In this document: positions 54,946 to 64,000 of the stretch, piece after piece
How the letters are laid out: each line of letters begins with the position of its first letter
Position numbering within the stretch: the stretch's first letter is position 1
Assembly: GCF_016741935.1 (NCBI RefSeq)
Contig: NZ_JAERRG010000038.1
Location: 1-64,000 of the forward strand
DNA length: 64,000 nt
Reading direction: 5' to 3'
Source of the DNA: Streptomyces endocoffeicus
GTDB taxonomy: Bacteria; Actinomycetota; Actinomycetes; Streptomycetales; Streptomycetaceae
Program-made: the position numbers and the translations under genes
The notes under the pieces: model-generated
What the model saw: the letters and a program-made list of their open reading frames with translations, nothing else
Database searches by the model: none
What the model was told of the DNA's origin: nothing

Positions 54946-55827
54946 TCACCCGTGGGCGAGCTGGTCCGCCGCGTCGTTGGCGGGCAGCTCGCCTGAGGCG
55001 ACCACGGCGTCGTGGAGCGGCTTGCACAGCGCGATCAGCCGTTCCGCGCGTTCGGCTCCCAAGGCTCGGTAGGGGGGAGCCGCGGCGGCGTCGGTCGCGT
55101 CCTCGATCCGGGAACGCAGCCGTCTGCCCGGTTCGGTCAACCGTCCGGAGGAGTCCAGGAGGCCCGATTCGGTGAGCGCCGTCACCTCCGCGTCCCACTC
55201 CCCCTCGGACCAGTCGCGGTGCTCGCGCAGCTGCTGGGCCCCGAACAGGCTTCTGCCGGTGGCGGTGTCGGTGACCAGCGCCGCGATGGCGCCGACCCCG
55301 TGGCCGACCAGCGCGGTGATGTGGCCGTCGCCCCGGTGCTCACGCAGCAGCGTGATGGCGTGCCACAGCACCAAGTGCGGTTCACGGGGCCACGGCAGCT
55401 CGGCGTGCGCGGCGTACAGGGGCCGTCCCTCGGGGGAGCATGCCTCGGCGGCGACTCGGGCGAGTGCGGCCGCCTCGGCGACCTCCGGGCTGCCCACCGC
55501 CTCGTCGCCGAGGATGCGGCTCAACGCGCGGTCCACGGCAGTCAGACGGGCCTCGGTCACGCGCTCCGGCGAGGCCAGGTCCCACGCCCTGGGCAGATGG
55601 CGGGCGACGAGGGCGGGGTTGAAGTTGTAGAGCATGGCTGCCACCGCGGCGGACGAGGCGCGGCCGAGCGCAGCGGCGCGGCCGGCGAAATACGCCATGT
55701 GCCCTGGCTGGAGTCCCGCGGAGGTCAATTCCTGTTCGACCTCGGGGGCGAAGTAACAGAGCAGGTGTATGGGATCTGTCTGCTGATGACATCGCGCCGC
55801 AATTAGCGGAATCGAATCGCTGACCAT
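54946..55827 (-). CDS. SCO6745/SalK-like protein
   Basis: This mainly helical 293-residue protein has GRAAALGRASSAAVAAMLYN, then PLYAAHAELPWP and LVLWHAITLLREHRGDGHI, the conserved core of the SCO6745/SalK family. Its biochemical role is not established, though members recur in actinobacterial gene clusters. The C-terminal part (SGLLDSSGRLTEPGRRLRSR) looks like a winged-helix, so a regulatory or ligand-sensing role is possible. Its promoter gives a leaderless transcript. Confidence 0.7.
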   Translation of the reverse strand: MVSDSIPLIAARCHQQTDPIHLLCYFAPEVEQELTSAGLQPGHMAYFAGRAAALGRASSAAVAAMLYNFNPALVARHLPRAWDLASPERVTEARLTAVDRALSRILGDEAVGSPEVAEAAALARVAAEACSPEGRPLYAAHAELPWPREPHLVLWHAITLLREHRGDGHITALVGHGVGAIAALVTDTATGRSLFGAQQLREHRDWSEGEWDAEVTALTESGLLDSSGRLTEPGRRLRSRIEDATDAAAAPPYRALGAERAERLIALCKPLHDAVVASGELPANDAADQLAHG

Positions 55828-55863
55828 AATGCGATGCTAGGTTGGCCCACCGAGCGGCGTCAA
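55828..55863 (-). promoter_or_regulatory. Vegetative-type promoter, leaderless mRNA for the SCO6745-like gene
   Basis: On the minus strand TTGACG (55863-55858) and TAGCAT (55839-55834) are 18 bp apart. The ATG begins 7 bases after the -10 box. Transcription should therefore start at or next to the initiation codon, with no Shine-Dalgarno site, as is common in actinomycetes. Confidence 0.6.
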
Positions 55864-56125
55864 CGGAATGCCGAAGCAATAAAAGAATTTGAGCCAAGGC
55901 CATGCGGCGGAGTGTCGGTCCGTAGCCGGACGGGTATCTGTGGTCGCGCGGGGGACGGTTTTCCGGGCGCGAATCAGCCATCTGTGACGGAAACTTTTTC
56001 AACAAGTCGACTGCACCTCCATAGCGCATCTGACCTGCTGCTTTAGGCAGCATTTCACTGCATCGCCCATCGACCGGTGCGAGTTGCGCGAACACTGGAG
56101 TCGACTTTGTCGCGAAGAAAGGAAA

Positions 56126-57337
56126 GTGTTGAGCGTTAATCAATTAGGCACGGCAGATCACCCTTACGATGTCTTGGTCGTGGGCGCGCGGTGTGCTGGT
56201 GCCCCGCTGGGAATGCTTCTCTCCCAACGCGGTTACGCGGTGGAGCTGGTTGATCAAAATCCCATCGGAACCGATACGGTATCCACGCACTGGATCCGGT
56301 GGCCGGGTGTTCAACAACTCCGCGCATGGGGGCTTGTTCCGGCATTGGAGAAAACGGGATGCCCGCCCATCGCAAGTGCCTCGCTCGACTTCGAGGGCCG
56401 GGTGGTGACGGGCGGACCGAGGGCCGCGGGGACGGAAGCCGTGACCTACGCACCCCGGCGGACCGAGTTGGACGCCCTGTTGGTGGCCGAGGCCCGCGCC
56501 AAGGGGGCGCGGCTGCGGGAACTCTTCGCGGTCACCGGTCTCATCGTCGTCGACGGCAGGGTGGCGGGGGTACGGGGAACCGGCCCGGACGGGCCCGCCG
56601 GCCTGCACGCCCGCGTGGTGGTCGGGGCCGACGGCCGCAACTCGACGGTCGCCCGCCTGGTGGAGGCCCCGGTCCTGGAGGACAGGGGGGTTCTCGCACG
56701 CAGCCTCTACGGCTACTGGACGGGGGTCGCGGAACGGGGGGTGCGGGTGGTGTTCCGCGGTCGGCGCGGCATCTCCCTGTGGCCGACGAACTGCGATCTC
56801 ACCGTGGTTTCGCTGGTCTTCCCTCCCGAGGAGGCTCCCGGCCCGGGGCGTTCGGCGCTGGATGAGTTCTACATGTCGTCCCTGACGGAGGTCCCCGAGG
56901 TCGGCCGGGTGCTGGCGAGCGCGGACCTGGTGTCCCAGCCCCGGTCCGCAGCCGTCCGCAATGCCCGCAGGCACGCCCACGGCCCGGGATGGGTCCTGGC
57001 CGGGGACGCCGGCCACCACAAGGATCCCGTCTCGGCTCAGGGGATCTCCGACGCCTTCGCCGACGCCGCCGTGCTCGCCGACGCCCTCGACGCCGGGCTC
57101 TCGGGTGCGGTCGGGCTCGACGAGGCGCTGGCGGGCTATGCCGCGACCCGCGATGCGCAGCGGCTCGCGGCCTTCGCCTACACCTGCGAGCAAGCCGAGT
57201 TGCGTCCCTTCACCGCGGAGTTCCTCGACGACCTGGCGCGGACCGCCGCCGACGAGCGGGCCGCGGAGGCCTTCGTCAACTCCTTCGTCGGATGTGACGC
57301 ACCGTCGGACGCGGGCTGGCTCGGCGAGTCCCACTAG
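56126..57337 (+). CDS. FAD-dependent oxidoreductase (PHBH-fold)
   Basis: The start is the GTG at 56126 or TTG at 56129 behind GAAAGGA, giving about 403 residues. The FAD motif VVGARCAGAPLGMLLSQRGY is followed by RTELDALLVAEA and VVGADGRNSTVARLV, then GDAGHHKDPVSAQGISDAFA, as in the group that includes geranylgeranyl reductases, halogenases and aromatic hydroxylases. Halogenase signature Lys/WxWxIP is not seen. Codon 7 (56144-56146) is TTA, so expression should need the bldA tRNA. It is divergent from the SCO6745-like gene and probably performs a tailoring oxidation. Confidence 0.82.
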   Translation: MLSVNQLGTADHPYDVLVVGARCAGAPLGMLLSQRGYAVELVDQNPIGTDTVSTHWIRWPGVQQLRAWGLVPALEKTGCPPIASASLDFEGRVVTGGPRAAGTEAVTYAPRRTELDALLVAEARAKGARLRELFAVTGLIVVDGRVAGVRGTGPDGPAGLHARVVVGADGRNSTVARLVEAPVLEDRGVLARSLYGYWTGVAERGVRVVFRGRRGISLWPTNCDLTVVSLVFPPEEAPGPGRSALDEFYMSSLTEVPEVGRVLASADLVSQPRSAAVRNARRHAHGPGWVLAGDAGHHKDPVSAQGISDAFADAAVLADALDAGLSGAVGLDEALAGYAATRDAQRLAAFAYTCEQAELRPFTAEFLDDLARTAADERAAEAFVNSFVGCDAPSDAGWLGESH

Positions 57338-57342
57338 GTCGG

Positions 57343-57412
57343 GTCCGCGAAGTCGCCGCGGAGCAGCGCGCGGCGTCTGGTGCCGGGGGCGGCTCGGCGG
57401 GACTTCGCGGAC
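57343..57412. terminator. Large bidirectional hairpin between convergent genes
   Basis: A perfect 12-bp inverted repeat (57343-57354 with 57401-57412) encloses a smaller GC-rich stem. It lies between the convergent FAD oxidoreductase and SDR genes and can terminate transcription from both sides. Confidence 0.65.
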
Positions 57413-57458
57413 ACGGCCCGGGAACACGGGCTCTCCTCTCCGTGGTCGGCGGGCGCGG

Positions 57459-58241
57459 TCAGTGTGCGAGGCCAGGGGGCAGCCCCAGGAACAGGCCACC
57501 GCTGACCTCGATGAGCTGTCCGGTGACCCACCTCGCGTCGTCCGAGGCGAGGAACGCCACGACGTCGGCGACATCGGCGGGGGTGCCGATCCGGCCGAGC
57601 GCGGTCATGTCGATGATGACCTGCCTGGTCTCCGGCTGCTCCCGCCGCTCGGCCGCGGTCAGGTCGGTGTCCACGGCCCCGGGGGCCACGGTGTTCACCG
57701 TGATGCCCCGCTCGCCCAGCAGGTGCGCCAGGGTCCGGTTCATCGCCACCACCGCGGCCTTGGCCATCGTGTACGCCACGTCCGCCACCGCCACCCGGAC
57801 CGCCGCGGAGGAGACCGACACCACCCTGCCGCCGTCGGCGAGCAGCGGCAGCGCGCGCTGCACCAGGAAGAAGGGTGCCCGGGCGTTCACCGCGAACAGC
57901 CTGTCGAAGATCTCGGGGGTGGTGGCCTCGAAGAACGTCGTGCTGAAGCCCGCGTTGCTGACCAGCACGTCGAGTCTGTCCCTGCCGCCGTCGGCGAACG
58001 TGGAGCCGGCCTCGGCCAGCAGGCCGTCCACTCCGGCGACCGTCGAGAGGTCGGCGCCGACGGCGAACGCTTCTCCGCCGCGTTCGCGGATGTGCGTCAC
58101 GGTCTCCCGGGCCGCCTGCTCGTCGTGTCCGTAGTGGACGGCCACAAGGGCGCCGTCCGCCGCCAGCCGTTCGGCGATGCCGCGGCCGATCCCGCGCGAG
58201 GAACCGGTGACCAGTGCTGTGCGGCCTTTCAGGTCGGGCAT
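57459..58241 (-). CDS. Classical SDR (FabG-like) oxidoreductase
   Basis: This 260-residue protein has TGSSRGIG (12-19), NAG (96-98), catalytic S144/145, Y157 and K161 (YTMAK), and a C-terminal GLFLGLPPG. It is an NAD(P)-dependent ketone/alcohol oxidoreductase of the 3-oxoacyl-reductase type. It is the last gene of the minus-strand P450-ALDH-MFS-ABC-F-SDR series, 120 bp after the ABC-F gene. In this cluster it may reduce a carbonyl of the acyl part or take part in reductive release. Confidence 0.86.
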   Translation of the reverse strand: MPDLKGRTALVTGSSRGIGRGIAERLAADGALVAVHYGHDEQAARETVTHIRERGGEAFAVGADLSTVAGVDGLLAEAGSTFADGGRDRLDVLVSNAGFSTTFFEATTPEIFDRLFAVNARAPFFLVQRALPLLADGGRVVSVSSAAVRVAVADVAYTMAKAAVVAMNRTLAHLLGERGITVNTVAPGAVDTDLTAAERREQPETRQVIIDMTALGRIGTPADVADVVAFLASDDARWVTGQLIEVSGGLFLGLPPGLAH

Positions 58242-58361
58242 GGTGCTCCCTCAGCTAATCGGCCGGTCCACAAGGACCGGGTATGGCCGTATGGTCTTCC
58301 GCCGGCAGGGGCCCGGAGGGACACGGTCCCGACGGACCGGGCGGCGTGCCGTGGTCCGGGA

Positions 58362-59963
<1,602 letters not shown>

Positions 59964-60113
59964 TGAATACTCTCCGTGGCTTCCTGAAGGCAGACCTGTC
60001 CCTTGAGGCGGGGTCGGTCGCTAGGAAACACGCGGAGTAGACATGCGGGTCATGCTAGCAACCTAACGGCGAGACATGCCAGCCGATTCCTCGTGCGCAC
60101 GGGGCTCATCGGC

Positions 60114-61505
60114 TCAGCCCACAGCGGTACTCCGCCTCGCGGGGGCGGTGCGCGAGGCGCCCACCGCCGCGGCGGCGCAGACGGCCGCGGCCGCCAGGCC
60201 GAGCACCCCCATCCCGGCGCCGAACCCCAGGTGCCCGGCCTCGCTGGCGCCGACGAGCACCCCGGCCGCACTCGTGCCCAGCCCGGCCGCGGTCACGTCA
60301 CTGATCTGCAGGGCCGACGAGTTCGCTCCCGTCTCGTCCTCGGCCGACTGTTCGAGTACGAGTACACCGGTGGTGGGAACGCACACCCCCATGCCCAGTC
60401 CGCCCACGATCCACAGCAGGTACACCGGCCACCCCGGAGCCCCGTCCAGGCACAGGGCCGTCATGCCCACGAAACAGCACACCAGGGCGATGAGACCTCG
60501 CCGAAGCAGCGACGGCCTCGCCATCTTGGTGATCCGGCCCTGCGCCTGGGCCCCGGCCCACCAGCCGATGGATCCCGCCAGCAGGGGCAGGCCCGCGGCC
60601 GCGGTCCCGAAACCGTGGAGCGTGGCGAGGGTCAGCGGCACGACGGACTCCAGGGCGTAGAACGCCCCCGCCAGCAGGCCGCGCACCGCGATCACAGCGG
60701 GCACTCCCCGGCGCAGCCGTGCCGCCCCCCGGGGCAGCAGTTCCCTCAGCCCCGCCACCAGCGCCAGCAGACCGGCCACCAGCAGCAGCACGGCCAGCGG
60801 CGTCCGCCCGGCGACGGCGGCGTCCCCTCCCGTCTGGAGCACGACGACTCCACCCCCCGCGAGCAGCGCGAACAGGGCGCTGCGGAACCCGCCCGCCGGG
60901 GCGCTACCGGGTGCGGGCGACATGCGCAGGGCACGGAGCAGCGCCCCTCCACAGGCCAGCGCCAGCGGCACCAGACCGAGGAACACCCAGCGCCACCCGG
61001 CGTGCGCGGTGATCGTGCCCGAGAGGACCGGCCCGATCAGCGCCGGCAAGACGTAGGCCGCGGAGATGATGGCCAGGGCCCGGGGGCGCAGTTCCGGCGG
61101 GTAGGCGGTGGCCACGATCTTGAACACCGCGGTCGAGGCCAGCCCGACGCCGATCCCCTGCGCGCCCCTGCCCAGGACGAACATCGCCATGTTCACGGCG
61201 GTTCCCGCCACCAGCAGTCCGGCGGTGAACACGGCGATGCCGGTGAGCAGAGGCCTGCGCGGACCGACTCGGTCGCACCACTGGCCCGCCGCGCCGAGGC
61301 CCATCAGGTTCGTGACCAGGAAGGCGCTGTAGGACCAGCCGAAGTAGGCGAGCCCGCGCAGCTCGCGCACCGCCGAGGGCATCGCGGTCGCGACCGCCAA
61401 CCCCTCGAACGCGAACAGGCTGATGGCCACGGCGATACCGATGCTGGTGAGCCGCCACTGCGGCGCGAAAACCCCGGTGGAACGTTCCACGATCTCCAAA
61501 CCCAA
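60114..61505 (-). CDS. MFS drug exporter
   Basis: This 463-residue membrane protein has at least 12 helices. The motif A-like loop GQWCDRVGPRRPLL and a motif C-like stretch, YVLPALIGPVLSG, identify a drug:proton antiporter of the DHA1/DHA2 group. It starts 3 bp after the aldehyde dehydrogenase stop and precedes the ABC-F gene, so export and ribosome protection are cotranscribed. It is the likely exporter of the cluster product. Confidence 0.87.
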   Translation of the reverse strand: MGLEIVERSTGVFAPQWRLTSIGIAVAISLFAFEGLAVATAMPSAVRELRGLAYFGWSYSAFLVTNLMGLGAAGQWCDRVGPRRPLLTGIAVFTAGLLVAGTAVNMAMFVLGRGAQGIGVGLASTAVFKIVATAYPPELRPRALAIISAAYVLPALIGPVLSGTITAHAGWRWVFLGLVPLALACGGALLRALRMSPAPGSAPAGGFRSALFALLAGGGVVVLQTGGDAAVAGRTPLAVLLLVAGLLALVAGLRELLPRGAARLRRGVPAVIAVRGLLAGAFYALESVVPLTLATLHGFGTAAAGLPLLAGSIGWWAGAQAQGRITKMARPSLLRRGLIALVCCFVGMTALCLDGAPGWPVYLLWIVGGLGMGVCVPTTGVLVLEQSAEDETGANSSALQISDVTAAGLGTSAAGVLVGASEAGHLGFGAGMGVLGLAAAAVCAAAAVGASRTAPARRSTAVG

Positions 61506-61508
61506 CTG

Positions 61509-62930
61509 CTACAGGTGATGCGTCACTTGCTTGATCCGCGTGTACGCCTCGAAACCGTACCGTGACAGATCCTTGCCGTGACCCGACTGGCGAAAGCCAC
61601 CGTGCGGCAGCTCCGACGGGAACTGCAGATGGGTGTTGACCCATACGGTGCCGTAGGCCAGCTCCGCCGAAAGCCGCATCGCCCGTCGGTGATCGGTGGT
61701 CCAGACGGTGGAAGCGAGGCCGTACGGCGAGGAGTTGGCCCGCCGGAGGGCGTCCGCTTCGTCGGTACAGCGCTCGACGGTGATCACGGGACCGAAAATC
61801 TCCGTACGTGTGATGTCGTCTTCCCCGCGCACTCCCTCGATGACGGTGGGGGCGTAGAAGAAGCCCCGGTCGCCCACCTTGTGGCCGCCCGTGACCACCC
61901 GTGCGTGCGGCGGCAGCGCGTCGACGCATGCCCGCACGCGCGCCAGCTGCTCGGGGTTGTTCAGCGGGCCGTACGCGCTGTCGGGTTCCGAGGGCGGCCC
62001 GGGGCGCCGTGCCGAGGCCTCCGCCACAAGCGACTCGAGCAGCCGGTCGTGGACCGCGTCAACAGCCAGGACCCGGCTGGCGGCTGTGCAATCCTGCCCC
62101 GCGTTGGCGACCGCCCCGGTGACGATGGTCCGCGCGGCGTCGGCGACATCGGCGTCGGCGCACACCAGGACCGGGGTCTTGCCACCCAGTTCGAGGTGGG
62201 TGCGCTTGAGCGTGGCGGCGGCGCGGGTGGCCACGTCCACACCAGCCGCGACCGATCCGGTCAGCGAGACCGCGGCGGGCACCGGGTGCTCGACCATGAG
62301 CCGCCCTGTCGCGGGGCCGCCGCAGACCACGTTGAGCACGCCGGGCGGCAGGATCCGCGCGGCGAGATCGGCCAGCATGAGCGCCGACGAGGGGGTGGTC
62401 TGGGCGGGCTTGAACACGACGGTGTTCCCGGCGGCGATCGCCGGAGCCGCCTTCAACACCGCCATCAGCAGCGGGAAGTTCCACGGGGCGAGTTGCGCGC
62501 ACACTCCCACCGGTTCGCGCCGGGTGTAGGAGGTGTGCTCCGGCGCGTACTCGCCACCCGCCACACCGTCGAGCAGCCGCGCGGCCCCCGCGAAGAAGCG
62601 CAGTTCGTCGACGATCCCGCGGATCTCGCCCGCGGCGTCCCGGCTTCCGGTGTCACCCAGCTCCGCCCTGCTGAACTCGGCGGCCTGCCCGGAGACGGCG
62701 TCGGCCAGCTCCAGCAGCGCGGACTGGCGGTCGCCGGGGGTGGTCCGCGACCACTCCTCGAAGGCCGACGCCGCCGCGCGCATGGCGCGGTCGATGTCTT
62801 CCGCTCCGGTGCACGGCACGCGTAAGTGTGGTTCGCCGGTACACGGGTCGAACACCTTGATGTGTTCGGTGCCCGGGACCGGCTCGACCCGCTTGCCGTT
62901 GACGACATTGCGCACGTTGGGTGCTGTCAC
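61509..62930 (-). CDS. Aldehyde dehydrogenase, PatD/betaine-aldehyde-type
   Basis: From a GTG at 62930 behind AGGAG the protein has 473 residues. PWNFPLLM has N151, LELGGK has the general base E247 and GQDCTAASRV has the nucleophile C281. The sequence follows gamma-aminobutyraldehyde dehydrogenase closely, including the GQDCTAA block and the VNTHLQFPSELPHGG end. It oxidises an amino- or semialdehyde to the acid with NAD+. In this cluster it could act in precursor supply or on a sulfur-containing aldehyde. Longer starts lie in unsupported sequence. Confidence 0.86.
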   Translation of the reverse strand: MTAPNVRNVVNGKRVEPVPGTEHIKVFDPCTGEPHLRVPCTGAEDIDRAMRAAASAFEEWSRTTPGDRQSALLELADAVSGQAAEFSRAELGDTGSRDAAGEIRGIVDELRFFAGAARLLDGVAGGEYAPEHTSYTRREPVGVCAQLAPWNFPLLMAVLKAAPAIAAGNTVVFKPAQTTPSSALMLADLAARILPPGVLNVVCGGPATGRLMVEHPVPAAVSLTGSVAAGVDVATRAAATLKRTHLELGGKTPVLVCADADVADAARTIVTGAVANAGQDCTAASRVLAVDAVHDRLLESLVAEASARRPGPPSEPDSAYGPLNNPEQLARVRACVDALPPHARVVTGGHKVGDRGFFYAPTVIEGVRGEDDITRTEIFGPVITVERCTDEADALRRANSSPYGLASTVWTTDHRRAMRLSAELAYGTVWVNTHLQFPSELPHGGFRQSGHGKDLSRYGFEAYTRIKQVTHHL

Positions 62931-63033
62931 GGTGGTGTTCTCCTGTCCGCTGGCAAGAGTCCGTACTGGGTGTGGTGAGGTGGAGAGCTGCCGCTGGTGG
63001 CGGACGAGCGCGGCGACCGGTCCGCTCCGGTGC

Positions 63034-64000
63034 TCAATCGCCGCCGGTGACCCAGAGCGATGTGAAGCCATGGAAGCCGAGGTTGTTGTTCCAGTTGGTC
63101 TCCTGCGGCGGCACGTGCAGAGCCGGCCATCTCCGGTACAGGGTGCTCAGCGCGATCCGGGTCGTCTGGCGCACGAGCGGGTCGCCGAAGCAGAGATGCC
63201 GGCCGGTGCCGAAGGTCAGGTGCTGGTTGGGCAGCGGCCGGTCGAGGACCAGCTCGTCCGGGCGCTCGAAGACGTCGGGGTCGCGGTTGGCCGAGGCCAC
63301 GTACAGCAGCAGGGGCCGCCCCTTGCGCAGCGGGACGACGGTCCCGTCGTCGGCGGTGTACTCGAAGTCCTCGCTCGCGACCCGGCCGACGAACGAGACC
63401 GGTGTGCACACGCGCAGCAGTTCTTCGACGGCGGGACCCACGGTGGCGGGATCCAGCAGCAGATCCCGCTCGGCGGTGGGGACGGCGGCGAGGGCGCGCA
63501 CGCTGTTGCCGATGAGATACCGGATGGACGCCACGCCCGCGAACAGCAGCAGCGCCGCCTGCGCGACCACGTCGTGCTCGGAGAAGCGGTGCCCGTGGAC
63601 CTCGGTCTCCCGTAATCGGTGCAGCAGGCCGCCCGCGGCGCGAGAGCGGCGCGCGTTGTCCTCGGACGCCAGGAAGGCGGCGAGTTGCCGGGTGCTCTCC
63701 CTGGTCCGGCGCAGGTGCTCCACCGAGACCGAGGTCGAGCCGAACAGGTGCGCGATGTCGTCCGTCCAGCGGTTGAGGTCGGCGTGCGCTTCGACCGGGA
63801 CGCCGAGCACATCGGCGATCACCATGGCGGGCAGCGGGAAGGCGAAGTCCGATATGAGGTCGAACCCGGTGGGGTCGGCCCGATCGAGCAGTCCGTCGAC
63901 GATGCCCTGGATGCGCGGCTCGAGGTACTCGTCGGTGAACGGCATATAGCCCCGGTTGGCCTGCCGGCGGTTACGGGTGTGCTCCATGCCGTCGTGGAAC
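63034..64000 (-). CDS. Cytochrome P450 (N-terminus beyond window)
   Basis: The gene runs off the right edge; 321 residues are visible. EHTRNRR is the C-helix region, EELLRV the ExxR of helix K, and FGTGRHLCFG the haem loop with the Cys ligand. The I-helix reads LLLFAGVASIRYLIG, so the usual acid-alcohol pair (D/E-T) is replaced by Ala-Ser. P450s with this change often rely on substrate groups for proton delivery or act on carrier-bound substrates. It lies 103 bp upstream of the ALDH gene and starts the visible part of that operon. Confidence 0.87.
   Translation of the reverse strand, partial: FHDGMEHTRNRRQANRGYMPFTDEYLEPRIQGIVDGLLDRADPTGFDLISDFAFPLPAMVIADVLGVPVEAHADLNRWTDDIAHLFGSTSVSVEHLRRTRESTRQLAAFLASEDNARRSRAAGGLLHRLRETEVHGHRFSEHDVVAQAALLLFAGVASIRYLIGNSVRALAAVPTAERDLLLDPATVGPAVEELLRVCTPVSFVGRVASEDFEYTADDGTVVPLRKGRPLLLYVASANRDPDVFERPDELVLDRPLPNQHLTFGTGRHLCFGDPLVRQTTRIALSTLYRRWPALHVPPQETNWNNNLGFHGFTSLWVTGGD

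Noticed and set aside
56144..57574. Minus-strand open frame of about 475 codons opposite the FAD oxidoreductase
   Set aside because: The plus strand has the complete FAD motifs; the antisense frame does not resemble any protein.

Overview
This window is high-GC actinomycete DNA, very probably from the linear chromosome of a Streptomyces or close relative. The indications are strong third-position GC in every real gene, a SARP-type AfsR-like regulator, twin Ser/Thr kinases with beta-propeller sensors, a Tat-exported amidohydrolase, TTA codons in two genes, and many transposase scraps. The gene content is accessory (catabolism, secretion, secondary metabolism), and a large share of loci are decayed. 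This fits a chromosome arm.

Region 1 (about 0.25-8.8 kb) is a D-amino-acid utilisation island in decay. It holds an alanine racemase broken by a frameshift, a RidA-type deaminase, a remnant of a C45 acyltransferase, an intact CycA-like amino acid permease, an intact exported D-aminoacylase-like amidohydrolase, a badly damaged DadA-type oxidoreductase, and a divergent PucR-type activator. Region 2 (8.8-10.3 kb) is a junkyard of fragments: IS630, xenobiotic acetyltransferase, TetR and saccharopine dehydrogenase.

Region 3 (10.2-18.7 kb) is an intact signalling locus. A one-TM protein and two translationally coupled kinases face a divergent AfsR-like SARP regulator. Region 4 (18.7-22.1 kb) holds IS remnants, an extended SDR and two broken genes.

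Region 5 (22.1-36.7 kb) is a catabolic island. One arm is an ABC sugar-type importer with an HpcH/HpaI aldolase and a PLP aminotransferase. A divergent operon carries a phosphonatase-like HAD enzyme, gamma-glutamyltransferase, a broken amidohydrolase, a RraA-type aldolase and a broken beta-hydroxyacid dehydrogenase. An RpiR regulator, an alpha/beta hydrolase and an imidazolonepropionase-like amidohydrolase complete it. Together they look like uptake and stepwise cleavage of a conjugated sugar acid or amino compound, substrate unknown.

Region 6 (36.7-45.3 kb) mixes remnants (HAD, integrase, a second RpiR, IS5, pentapeptide) with intact single genes: a small secreted Cys-rich protein, an AraC regulator, an epoxide hydrolase, an NmrA-like reductase, a GH76 glycosidase and a methyltransferase.

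Region 7 (45.3-64 kb, continuing past the right edge) is an intact nonribosomal peptide biosynthetic cluster and the most interesting part. It has a stand-alone A-PCP protein coupled to an acyl-ligase-PCP-C-A*-PCP-E synthetase (A* is degenerate) and a type II thioesterase. A cysteine-dioxygenase-like cupin, a SCO6745-like protein, a FAD oxidoreductase with a TTA codon, an SDR, an ABC-F protein, an MFS exporter, an aldehyde dehydrogenase and a P450 accompany it. The logic is an acyl cap on one epimerised amino acid, probably sulfur-containing, with an ABC-F protein suggesting a ribosome-directed product. A sparsomycin-like acyl-D-cysteine scaffold is a reasonable but unproven hypothesis.

All family assignments come from reading translated sequence by eye. 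No database search was run.
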